Part shown: positions 4,957 to 11,493 of the stretch, piece after piece
Numbering within the stretch: the first letter of the stretch is position 1
Layout: each line of letters opens with the position of its first letter
Source: JBFGCA01 sp041567315
GTDB taxonomy: Bacteria > Acidobacteriota > Thermoanaerobaculia > Multivoradales > JAHEKO01
NCBI GenBank assembly: GCA_041567315.1
Contig: JBFGCA010000131.1
Coordinates: forward strand, 1 to 11,493
Length of the DNA: 11,493 nucleotides
Direction: 5' to 3'
Position numbers and translations under genes: made by a program
The notes under the pieces: model-generated
What the model saw: the letters and a program-made list of their open reading frames with translations, nothing else
Database searches by the model: none
Told to the model about the DNA's origin: nothing

Positions 4957-6552
4957 TCAGCTCAGCCGCCGCCAGAAGACCACCACCCACACCCAGGTCG
5001 CGGCCAGCACCCCCCACAACAGCCACGACAGCTTGAACGACCCGAACAGCGTCACCCCCTCGCTGGCGCCGATCAGGAAGGCGGTGCCCACCGACAGCGC
5101 CGAGGCGGCGATCAGCCCCGCCCGGTTGTTGGCCTGGCGCCGGTCCTCTTCGGACTCGACCGCCCGCACCCGCAGCGCGAAACGGCCTTCGGCCAGGTCC
5201 TTGAGCAGCCGCTGGACCTGCCCCGGCCCCTCCTGGAACAGGTCCAGGAGCTGGATCGCCAGCGGCTGCAGATTCCGCGGATCGGCGGTCTCGAACAGCC
5301 GCCGGAGCTGGAGCTCGCCAAAGAACCGCTGCCCCACCGAGCCGAGGTCGACCCGCCCCCCCAGCCGGCTGGCCAGGGTCTCGGCGGTGAGCAGCGCCCG
5401 GTACATCGACAGCACCGCCGCCGGCACCCGCAGCGAGTTGCGGCGGGCGGCGCGCAGCACGCCGACCATGTAGCTCGCCACCGGCGAGTGCGCCTCGGGG
5501 GTGCCGCGGTCGGCGCCGTAGCGCTCGCGGATCCAGAACCGGCTCTCCTCGTTGAAGTCGGCGCGGAAGCGCTCGAGGTCGGTGTCCCCGGTCGCCACCA
5601 GCAGCTCGGTGAGACCGTGGAACATGCCTTCGAGGTCGTCGCTGTAGAGGGCGCTCAGGTAGCGCAGCATGCCCTGCCGGAAGGTCGGGTCGAGGGTGTC
5701 GGCCAGCCCGAAGTCGACGAAGCCCACCCGGTCGCCGGTCATCGCCAGCAGGTTGCCGGGGTGGGTGTCGGCGTGGAAGAACTGGCAGCGGAAGATCTGC
5801 GCCAGCACCGTGTCGAGCAGGTTCTCGGCCAGCTTCTCGCGGTCGTAGCCGAGGGCGGCGATGCGCTCCGGGCGCCCGGTCTGGAGGTAGCGCAGCAGCT
5901 CGCTGAACGGCACCCCGGGCAGGTACTCCGAGGTCACCACCCGGCTCCCCGAGAGCTCGGGATAGGGCCGCGGGATGCGCGCCCGCGGGGTCTGGCGGCT
6001 GAGCTCCCAGAGCCGCTCGAGGTTGCGCAGCTCACGGCCGAAGTCGACCTCGTCGTGGAGCCAGCGGCGCAGCTCCGCCGCCACCTCGCGCGGCGAGATC
6101 AGCGCCCCGGCGCCGGCCATCTCGAGCACCCGGGCCAGCACCCGCACCCGGCCCAGGTCGCGCTCGACCGCCTCGCGGATGCCCTCGCGCTGCACCTTGA
6201 CCGCCACCTCGTGGCCGTCGTGGGTGCGCGCCAGGTGTACCTGGGCCAGCGAGGCGGCGGCCAGCGGCTGCGGATTGATGGTGGCGAACAGCTCCTCGAC
6301 CGGCCGCCCGAGGTCCTCTTCGATGATCCTCCTGGCCACCGCGAACGGGAAGCCCGGCACCTGGTCGGTCAGCTTGAGGAACTCGTCGCAGTACTCCTGG
6401 GCGATGAGGTCGGGACGCAGCGCCAGGAACTGCCCCACCTTGATGAAGGTCGGGCCGATCCGCTCGAGCAGCTCGCGCACCCGCCGGGGGCTCGCCACCC
6501 GGCGGGGGCCGCCCCCCGTGGCCTGCGGGCCGGCCGGCAGGGCTTCGGACAT
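4957..6552 (-). CDS. ABC1/UbiB-family atypical kinase, canonical motifs (kinase B)
   Basis: The 531-residue protein has the full set of ABC1/UbiB motifs. The KxGQ signature is FIKVGQFLALRPDL (K38-Q41). The alanine-rich nucleotide loop is LAAASLAQVH (A98-S101). The invariant lysine is K119 in VAVKVQ, and the ExD pair is E168 and D170. The catalytic loop is HADTHPGN (260-267), and the metal-binding DFG is D280-G282. Two hydrophobic segments at the C-terminus (about 479-497 and 507-526) should anchor it in the membrane, as in UbiB. Members of this family are ATPases/kinase-like proteins that support ubiquinone or other prenyl-lipid pathways. The start ATG overlaps the stop of the preceding kinase gene (TGATG at 6554-6550), and GAAGGG lies just upstream, indicating coupled translation. 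No ubiquinone synthesis genes are adjacent, so the lipid target is open. Confidence 0.93.
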   Translation of the reverse strand: MSEALPAGPQATGGGPRRVASPRRVRELLERIGPTFIKVGQFLALRPDLIAQEYCDEFLKLTDQVPGFPFAVARRIIEEDLGRPVEELFATINPQPLAAASLAQVHLARTHDGHEVAVKVQREGIREAVERDLGRVRVLARVLEMAGAGALISPREVAAELRRWLHDEVDFGRELRNLERLWELSRQTPRARIPRPYPELSGSRVVTSEYLPGVPFSELLRYLQTGRPERIAALGYDREKLAENLLDTVLAQIFRCQFFHADTHPGNLLAMTGDRVGFVDFGLADTLDPTFRQGMLRYLSALYSDDLEGMFHGLTELLVATGDTDLERFRADFNEESRFWIRERYGADRGTPEAHSPVASYMVGVLRAARRNSLRVPAAVLSMYRALLTAETLASRLGGRVDLGSVGQRFFGELQLRRLFETADPRNLQPLAIQLLDLFQEGPGQVQRLLKDLAEGRFALRVRAVESEEDRRQANNRAGLIAASALSVGTAFLIGASEGVTLFGSFKLSWLLWGVLAATWVWVVVFWRRLS

Positions 6553-6554
6553 CA
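6550..6554 (-). promoter_or_regulatory. TGATG stop-start overlap coupling the two ABC1 genes
   Basis: On the - strand the TGA ending kinase A (6554-6552) shares its last base with the ATG starting kinase B (6552-6550). Such overlaps let ribosomes that finish the first gene restart on the second, keeping the two proteins at linked levels. GAAGGG sits a few bases upstream as a re-initiation SD. Confidence 0.8.
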
Positions 6555-8165
6555 GCCCTTCACCCCCCAGACCGCCCCCACGCCCAGCAGCAGCGCCCCG
6601 AGGATGGCGACGGCGCCGCCTACCCCGGCCAGCGAGGCGGCCAGGGCCAGCGAGGCGCCGGCCAGCGGCAGCCCGGTGCCCAGGGCCGCCCGCCGCCCGC
6701 GCCGCCAGGTGCTGGGGTGGCCCTGCCGGCGCACCGCGAGCGGCCGGCGCCGCCGATCGAGACCCCGCAGGAGCCGCGCGCCGGCGGCCGGCGGCTCGCT
6801 CGCCGCCAGCGCCCGGGCCGCCAGGCGCGGCGGCGACAGCTCGGCCTGCAGCCGCCGCTCCGGCCGCGGCCGGCGGCGGGCGAAGAAGTCCTTCATCAGG
6901 TGCATGAGATCGAAGCGGACCGGCAGCCGCAGCGCCGTGGTGTCCATCAGCACCATGGCCCGCCACACCAGCAGCAGGTCCGAGCGCGCCCGCACCTCGT
7001 GCCGCCGCAGGGTGCGGACCACCCGCCCCTGCCAGCTCCCCATGTGGCGCTCCTCGAGGGTCGCCCGGCGGTCCTGCAGGGTGGCGTGCCAGCCGGCGAG
7101 GATCGACACCAGCTCGCGCTGCCAGGCCCCCGGGTCGGTCCACGGCGTCGGCTCGCTCAGCCGCAGGTAGTAGTGGGCGCTCTCCCAGAACCTCGCTCCG
7201 GCCATCGCCTCGATGTAGCGGCTCAGGTCGTGGCGCACCTCTTCGGTCATCTCGCCGAAGATCCCGCAGTCGATGAAGGCGAAGCTGCCGTCGCTGCGCA
7301 CCAGCACGTTGGCGGGGTGGGGATCGCCGTGGAAGTGCCCGGTGGTGAAGAACTGGTGGAAACAGGCCTCGGACAGCTCGGCCACCACCCGGTCGAGGTC
7401 GACCCCCGGCAGGAGGCGCGCGATCTCGTCGTGGCGCCCGGCGTCCCCCAGCCGGCACAGGGTCAGCAGGCTGACGCCGTCGATGAACTCCATCGACAGC
7501 ACCCGGCGGGTGGTGAGGTCCCAGCGCACCCGGGGGAACAGGCCCGGGCCGACCGCCTCGCGGCGCAGCCGATCGGCGGTCCGGCCCTCGAGCTCGAAGT
7601 CCATCTCGCGGGCGGTGAAACGCGCGAACTCGTCGAAGATCTCGAGCGTCGACAGCCGGCCGAAGGGGCGGAAGCGGTCGGCCACCCAGGCCAGGCGGCG
7701 GAAGTTGCGGGCCTCCGAGAGGAAGCGCCGCTCGACGCCGAGGCGCTGCACCTTGACCGCCAGCACCTCGCCGTCGTGGGCCACGGCGCGATGCACCTGG
7801 GCCACCGAGGCGGCGCCGACGGGTTCGGGATCGAACTCGGCGAAGTGGCGCTCGGGCGGACCGCCCAGCTCCTCCTCGAGCACCCGTTGGGCCGCCGCCA
7901 GCGGCATCGGGTCGGCGCGGTCGAACAGCCGCTCCAGCTCCTGGCAGACCTCGTGCGGCAGCAGGTCGACCCGCATCGCCAGATACTGGGCCAGCTTGCG
8001 ATAGGTCAGGCCCTGGCTGTCCAGGAAGCGCCGCAGCCGCACGCCCAGCTCCCGGCGCGACAGCCGCCGGCCGGCGAGGCGGCCGAGCGCCGGCCCCGTC
8101 CACCAGCGCACCACCGCGATCAGCAGCGAGGCGGCCAGCCGCAGATCGAGCAACAGGTTGCGCAA
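6552..8165 (-). CDS. ABC1/UbiB-family protein with diverged KxGQ and DFG motifs (kinase A)
   Basis: The 537-residue protein is a second, clearly different ABC1-family member. It has an AAS-containing nucleotide loop VGAASVAQVH (116-125), the lysine K138 in LAVKVQ, an ExD pair E187/D189 in REMDF, and the catalytic loop HGDPHPAN (279-286). Two signature motifs vary: KxGQ reads KLAQ (K57-Q60, Gly to Ala) and DFG reads DCG (D299-G301). An Arg-rich linker (about 425-475) precedes two C-terminal hydrophobic segments (about 490-535) expected to enter the membrane. The N-terminus also has a hydrophobic patch (LAASLLIAVVRWW). The start is a TTG at 8165 supported by GAAGGGG six bases upstream. It is first in the operon and divergent from the esterase lipoprotein gene. 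Likely an active or regulatory lipid-linked ATPase; the exact role is unknown. Confidence 0.92.
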   Translation of the reverse strand: MRNLLLDLRLAASLLIAVVRWWTGPALGRLAGRRLSRRELGVRLRRFLDSQGLTYRKLAQYLAMRVDLLPHEVCQELERLFDRADPMPLAAAQRVLEEELGGPPERHFAEFDPEPVGAASVAQVHRAVAHDGEVLAVKVQRLGVERRFLSEARNFRRLAWVADRFRPFGRLSTLEIFDEFARFTAREMDFELEGRTADRLRREAVGPGLFPRVRWDLTTRRVLSMEFIDGVSLLTLCRLGDAGRHDEIARLLPGVDLDRVVAELSEACFHQFFTTGHFHGDPHPANVLVRSDGSFAFIDCGIFGEMTEEVRHDLSRYIEAMAGARFWESAHYYLRLSEPTPWTDPGAWQRELVSILAGWHATLQDRRATLEERHMGSWQGRVVRTLRRHEVRARSDLLLVWRAMVLMDTTALRLPVRFDLMHLMKDFFARRRPRPERRLQAELSPPRLAARALAASEPPAAGARLLRGLDRRRRPLAVRRQGHPSTWRRGRRAALGTGLPLAGASLALAASLAGVGGAVAILGALLLGVGAVWGVKG

Positions 8166-8171
8166 TGCCGT

Positions 8172-8178
8172 CCCCTTC
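8172..8178 (-). promoter_or_regulatory. ribosome binding site supporting the TTG start of kinase A
   Basis: GAAGGGG on the - strand lies six bases before TTG 8165. The nearest upstream in-frame sequence offers no ATG, and the first residues after TTG (RNLLLDLRLAASLL) match the hydrophobic start expected for a membrane-associated ABC1 protein. This favours the TTG over later in-frame codons. Confidence 0.55.
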
Positions 8179-8191
8179 GCAGCGCCGCTCC

Positions 8192-8207
8192 CGGGCCGAT
8201 CGGCCCG
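8192..8207. promoter_or_regulatory. 16-bp perfect palindrome in the divergent gap, possible operator
   Basis: CGGGCCGATCGGCCCG is perfectly self-complementary and lies between the divergent kinase A gene and the esterase gene. Its core CGATCGGCC recurs at 8346-8354, just before the esterase SD. Position and symmetry suit a dimeric regulator, but in such GC-rich DNA a chance palindrome is possible. Confidence 0.3.
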
Positions 8208-8365
8208 CCGGCCACCCCCGGACCCCGCTGCGTCAGATTGACCGCCACCCTATCACCGTGCCACTCTCGCCGACGCAGCCGTTCGAGCCACCAGCGAGCG
8301 TCGCCGGCCGCGGCCGGGGCCGGCGCCAGCTTTACATTGCAGTTCGATCGGCCGGAGCACGAACC

Positions 8366-10252
8366 ATGAAGGGAGCGCCGTCGCCAAACGTCCACCTCGG
8401 CAGGAGGCGGGCGGGCACGGCAGCCCGCGATGGCGGCGCGTCGGGCCGGCCGGCGGCGAGCTCGGCCGGTCTGCTGCTGGCCGGCTGGCTGGCGCTCGCC
8501 GGGTGCGGGGGCGACCCGGGCCCCCCGGAGGCCGAGCCGAGAGAGCTGCCGGGGACGCCCGTGGCCGAGTGCTCGACGCCGGCGGTGGCGATCACCGGCG
8601 GCGAGGTCTGCGGCCGGACCGGCGAGGCGTTCGACGGCCGGCCGATCCGCTCGTACCTGGGCATGCCCTTCGCCGACACCACCGCCAGCGCCAACCGCTG
8701 GCGCCCCCCGCAGCCTTCGCCCCCCTGGGAGGGCACCTTCGCGGCCGTCGAGTACGGACCGCCCTGCCCGCAGACGCCGCTGGTGACCGGCGACGCCGAG
8801 CAGTCCGAGGACTGTCTGTCGCTCAACCTGTGGACGCCGGCCGACGCCACCCGCGGCCCGGCGCTGCCAGTCATCGTCTTCATCTACGGCGGCGGCTTCT
8901 CCTTCGGCGCCGACTCCTTCCCGCTCTACGACGGCACCAACATGGCGGCGCTGGGCAACGTGGTAGTGGTCACCTTCAACTACCGGCTGGGCGCCCTGGG
9001 CTTTCTGAGCGGGGTGCGCGGTCTGACCGGCAACTACGGCTTCCTGGACCAGGCGGCGGCGCTCGAGTGGGTGCACGACAACGTCGCCGCGTTCGGCGGC
9101 GACCCCGCCAAGGTGACCCTGGTCGGCGAGAGCGCCGGCGCCATGTCGGTGGGGCTGCACCTGACCTCGCCGCGCACCCGGCACCTGTTCCGGGCGGCGG
9201 TGATGGAGAGCAACCCCTACGGCGTGCCCTACAAGAGCCTCCCCCAGTCGCGGCTGTTCGGCAAGCTCTTCAAGGACGTCCTGGGCTGCCCTCTCCTCGG
9301 TCTCGACTGCATGCGCCGCAAGAGCTTCGACGAGGTCGTGAGGGCCCAGAACGACCCCCTGCTGGTGCTGCCGGCGCTGTGGCGCGGGCTCGACGCCTAC
9401 CTCACCTGGACGCCGGTGCTGGACGGCGAGCTGCTCTCCTCGCAACCGGTGGCCGAGATCATCGACAAGCCGACCATCCTGGGCACCAACCGCAACGAGG
9501 GCACCTTCTTCGTCGGTCTCGGGCTCCATCTGTTCAAGAAGGAGTCGCTGTCGGCGTTCGACTACCGGCTGATGGTCCGAGTGCTGTTCGGCGGGCTCGC
9601 CGGCCGCATCCTCGAGCGCTACCCGCCCGACGGCGACGGCAGCGGTGAGGTGCTGGCCTCGCTGTTCACCGACTACTTCTTCACCTGCGCCACCCGCCAC
9701 GTGGCCCGCCGCAGCGCCGCCCCGACCTGGGCCTACCAGTACACGCACGTCGCCTCGTTTCCGGTGTGGACGATGGTCCCGCAGTGCTTTCCGGAGAAGC
9801 AGAAGGTCTGCCACGCCACCGAGCTGCCGTCGGTGTTCCGCAACGCCGAGATCTTCGGGCTGCCCAACATCGCAGGCGGCGGCACGGCCCCCGGCTTCAC
9901 CCCGGGCGAGATCGAGCTGGCCGAGAGGACGGTGCGCTACTGGACCAACCTGGCGACCCACCTCGACCCCAACGGAGCGGGCGCCGGGGCCTCTTCCGAG
10001 CTCGCCGGCCCGGCGGGCGGAGCCCCGCTGCCGGAGTGGCCCAGCTTCACGGCCGAGGACCCGGTCTATCTCGACCTCGCCGAGACCCCGGGTCTCAAAC
10101 GAGACCTGGGGGCACAGTGCGCCTTCTGGGACACCGTCGGCTACGACCTGTCGCCGGTCTGGCAGAGACACGTCGACCAGCGGCTGGCCGAGGAGCCCGG
10201 GCTGGAGCGGCAGCTCGACGCCGAGGCCCGGTCGGAGGAGAAAGGAGATTAA
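8366..10252 (+). CDS. type-B carboxylesterase, predicted lipoprotein
   Basis: The 628-residue product is an alpha/beta-hydrolase of the type-B carboxylesterase/cholinesterase family, which hydrolyses carboxylic esters. Domain landmarks are all present: EDCLSLNLW (148-156, second family signature), oxyanion-hole GGG (175-177), nucleophile Ser256 in GESAGAM, acid Glu378 in NRNEGT and base His483 in CHATELPSVF. FGGDPAKVTLVGESAGA (243-259) is the active-site signature. The N-terminus has an unusually long basic lead before a hydrophobic stretch and LALAGC, a lipobox with Cys47 as the lipidated residue, so the enzyme should be exported and membrane-anchored facing the periplasm or the outside. Several cysteine pairs could form disulfides there. 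ATG 8366 is preceded by GGAG at eight bases. It diverges from the ABC1 operon; the natural ester is unknown. Confidence 0.94.
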   Translation: MKGAPSPNVHLGRRRAGTAARDGGASGRPAASSAGLLLAGWLALAGCGGDPGPPEAEPRELPGTPVAECSTPAVAITGGEVCGRTGEAFDGRPIRSYLGMPFADTTASANRWRPPQPSPPWEGTFAAVEYGPPCPQTPLVTGDAEQSEDCLSLNLWTPADATRGPALPVIVFIYGGGFSFGADSFPLYDGTNMAALGNVVVVTFNYRLGALGFLSGVRGLTGNYGFLDQAAALEWVHDNVAAFGGDPAKVTLVGESAGAMSVGLHLTSPRTRHLFRAAVMESNPYGVPYKSLPQSRLFGKLFKDVLGCPLLGLDCMRRKSFDEVVRAQNDPLLVLPALWRGLDAYLTWTPVLDGELLSSQPVAEIIDKPTILGTNRNEGTFFVGLGLHLFKKESLSAFDYRLMVRVLFGGLAGRILERYPPDGDGSGEVLASLFTDYFFTCATRHVARRSAAPTWAYQYTHVASFPVWTMVPQCFPEKQKVCHATELPSVFRNAEIFGLPNIAGGGTAPGFTPGEIELAERTVRYWTNLATHLDPNGAGAGASSELAGPAGGAPLPEWPSFTAEDPVYLDLAETPGLKRDLGAQCAFWDTVGYDLSPVWQRHVDQRLAEEPGLERQLDAEARSEEKGD

Positions 10253-10264
10253 GAACGATCGTTG

Positions 10265-10285
10265 CGGGCAGCCGCCGATTGCCCG
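10265..10285 (+). other. hairpin after the esterase stop, weak terminator candidate
   Basis: CGGGCA (10265-10270) and TGCCCG (10280-10285) form a 6-bp stem with a nine-base loop, 13 bases after the esterase TAA. A 10-bp palindrome AACGATCGTT (10254-10263) lies between. No T-run follows, so termination is only a possibility, and the downstream gene on the same strand may be partly read through. Confidence 0.3.
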
Positions 10286-10338
10286 GCCGCGCGCTCTGTA
10301 GTAGCGTCGCCGCACGCCAACGGAATCGGATCTCTTCT

Positions 10339-11493
10339 ATGTCCAACGCTAGCTCCGGCGTGTCGCTCGCCGACCAGGCCACGCTCAGACCGCCGGCCGA
10401 GCGCGATCGTTTGCGGACCGGTCTCGCCGGCGCGCTGGCGCTGATCGCGACCGCCGCGGTGGTGGCGCTGTCGGTGCGCTGGAGCGCCGGGCTCGAGACC
10501 CGGATCTCGGTGCCCCGACTGCTGTGGCTGGCCTATCTGGCGGCCGCCTGGCTGGCGGTGCCGGCCGCCCTGTGGCGCGACCGCCGGCTGGAGGCGCCGC
10601 TGCGCCGGCTTTACGGCGTCTTCCTGGCGGCGGTGGCGCTCCGCGCCGTGGCCCAGACGGCGGTGGCGATCGGCGGCCGGGAGTGGACCCCGGCGCTGAC
10701 CCTGGGACACGCGGCGCTCTGTCTCGCCGGCCTGCTGGTCTGGCGGCGAACGGTGCGGCCGGCCGACGAGGGCGGCCGCCGGGCGCTCGCCTACTCCTCG
10801 ACGCTGGCGCTGGGCCTGGCCGCCGAGATCGCCTTCGCGGGCATGGCGCTCGGCAGCGGCGAGCACGAGCGGGCGGTCTACCGCGCCTCGGCCGAGGCGC
10901 CGCTGGGCTTCGTCAACCTGGTGACGGCGGTGGTCCTGCTGTTCGCGCTCGCCGACCTGGTCTCGCGGCTGCGGCAGCTCTACTTCCCGGGCGCGCGCGG
11001 CGGCCGGCGGCGGCGCGGCTGGGGGCTGGGCGCCGCGGCGACGCTGCTTTTCGCCGGCACCGCCTGGGCGGGCTGGGACTGGATGGTGGGGGTCGAGCTC
11101 GAGGCCAAGCTGTTCTCCGACGTGGGCACCTGGATCTCGGACTCCAACAAGAAATTCTCGGCCCACTTCAAGGACGATCTGGAGAGCGGCATCGCCGACT
11201 ACTTCGCCGGCGACGGCGACGGCGCCTGGGTGGTCGAGCCGGTGGACCACGACCACGCCTACTCCGACGCCACCTGGGAGCCCGGCGGGCCGGCGCGCAC
11301 CCTCACCGAGGCGATGCTCGCCTGGCGCCGGTCGCTCCCCGAGGTGCTGCAGTCGGCCTTCAAGATCCACCTGCTGGACGAGGTGATCTCGGACCGCGAG
11401 GCGGTGGCGCGGATCCGCTTCGAGGTCACCGGCCGGCACCACAACCACTTCGGGATGTTCCGCTTCCGCTTCGAGCGCGGCACCGACGACCGC
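10339..11493 (+). CDS. polytopic membrane protein with C-terminal soluble domain (3' partial)
   Basis: An open frame of 385 codons runs from ATG 10339 to the last base of the window with no stop. The first 250 residues hold about seven predicted membrane helices, near 28-46, 59-79, 91-111, 118-135, 150-171, 189-208 and 229-250. The rest (252-385) is soluble and mixed alpha/beta: VELEAKLFSDVGTWI, an acidic Gly/Asp-rich stretch (GDGDG), then alternating strands ending in GRHHNHFGMFRFRFERG. That strand-rich end with paired aromatic/basic residues could be an NTF2/SnoaL-like barrel, which is a guess. Codon use matches the neighbours. The SD is weak (GGA about 10 bases upstream). TTGCCC/TAGCGT (10279-10307, 17-base spacer) is a poor promoter candidate. 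It lies 86 bp after the esterase on the same strand. No known family is recognised. Confidence 0.8.
   Translation, partial: MSNASSGVSLADQATLRPPAERDRLRTGLAGALALIATAAVVALSVRWSAGLETRISVPRLLWLAYLAAAWLAVPAALWRDRRLEAPLRRLYGVFLAAVALRAVAQTAVAIGGREWTPALTLGHAALCLAGLLVWRRTVRPADEGGRRALAYSSTLALGLAAEIAFAGMALGSGEHERAVYRASAEAPLGFVNLVTAVVLLFALADLVSRLRQLYFPGARGGRRRRGWGLGAAATLLFAGTAWAGWDWMVGVELEAKLFSDVGTWISDSNKKFSAHFKDDLESGIADYFAGDGDGAWVVEPVDHDHAYSDATWEPGGPARTLTEAMLAWRRSLPEVLQSAFKIHLLDEVISDREAVARIRFEVTGRHHNHFGMFRFRFERGTDDR

Noticed and set aside
4771..7170. Open frame of about 800 codons on the + strand
   Set aside because: It lies opposite the acyl-CoA dehydrogenase and ABC1 genes, is rich in His/Gln/Arg-type low-complexity residues, and shows no motif. 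It is the antisense shadow of GC-rich genes.
6553..8103. In-frame N-terminal extension of kinase B to about 1048 residues
   Set aside because: The extension overlaps kinase A in another frame and is Arg/Pro/Gly-rich without motifs. The ATG at 6552 has the TGATG overlap and an SD.
8238..8266. TTGACC as a -35 box for the esterase
   Set aside because: No acceptable -10 hexamer lies 16-18 bases downstream.
8120..10315. Open frame of about 730 codons on the - strand
   Set aside because: It is antisense to the carboxylesterase, whose catalytic triad and signatures are all intact on the + strand. The composition is shadow-like.
10249..11448. Open frame of about 400 codons on the - strand
   Set aside because: It is antisense to the + strand membrane protein, which has clear membrane helices and gene-like codon use. 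The - strand translation is low-complexity His/Gln/Arg/Gly.

Overview
The window is GC-rich bacterial chromosomal DNA with short intergenic gaps, strong Shine-Dalgarno sites, some TTG starts and a strong third-position GC bias. It carries an NtrC-type activator, a tRNA-Glu, a di-iron lipid desaturase, a large acyl-CoA dehydrogenase, two ABC1/UbiB-family proteins and a type-B carboxylesterase lipoprotein. This mix suits a high-GC, Gram-negative-type heterotroph such as an Acidobacteriota or Myxococcota/delta-proteobacterial-like lineage. That placement is an inference; no marker gene in the window settles it. I see no phage genes, no intact transposase gene and no CRISPR array.

Layout. Bases 1-213 are the C-terminal end (Fis-type HTH) of a sigma-54-dependent activator on the + strand. 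A gene-free stretch of about 325 bases (214-539) follows; it is dense in hairpins and short repeats. A tRNA-Glu(UUC) lies on the - strand (540-617). A five-helix membrane protein of unknown function follows on the - strand (740-1258). From a convincing sigma-70-type promoter at 1422-1450, a + strand pair encodes a 70-residue two-helix membrane protein and a membrane fatty-acid/lipid desaturase (1486-2791). A 186-bp imperfect palindrome (2787-2972) with perfect 22-bp ends separates this pair from a convergent - strand operon and supplies the desaturase stop codon.

The - strand operon (8165 down to 3042) encodes two different ABC1/UbiB-family proteins joined by a TGATG stop-start overlap, then a 625-residue acyl-CoA dehydrogenase 37 bp further on. 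Divergent from it, on the + strand, are a carboxylesterase lipoprotein (8366-10252) and a polytopic membrane protein with a soluble C-terminal domain that runs off the window (10339-11493).

Functional reading (inference): several genes act on acyl chains or isoprenoid-type lipids (desaturase, acyl-CoA dehydrogenase, ABC1 proteins, esterase), so the region may be a loose lipid-metabolism neighbourhood. The most unusual items are the long CTAG-bounded palindrome, the structured intergenic block at 286-436, the pairing of a canonical and a motif-diverged ABC1 protein with an acyl-CoA dehydrogenase, and that dehydrogenase's Asp where the family normally has its catalytic Glu. I do not see clear evidence of an entirely new system.
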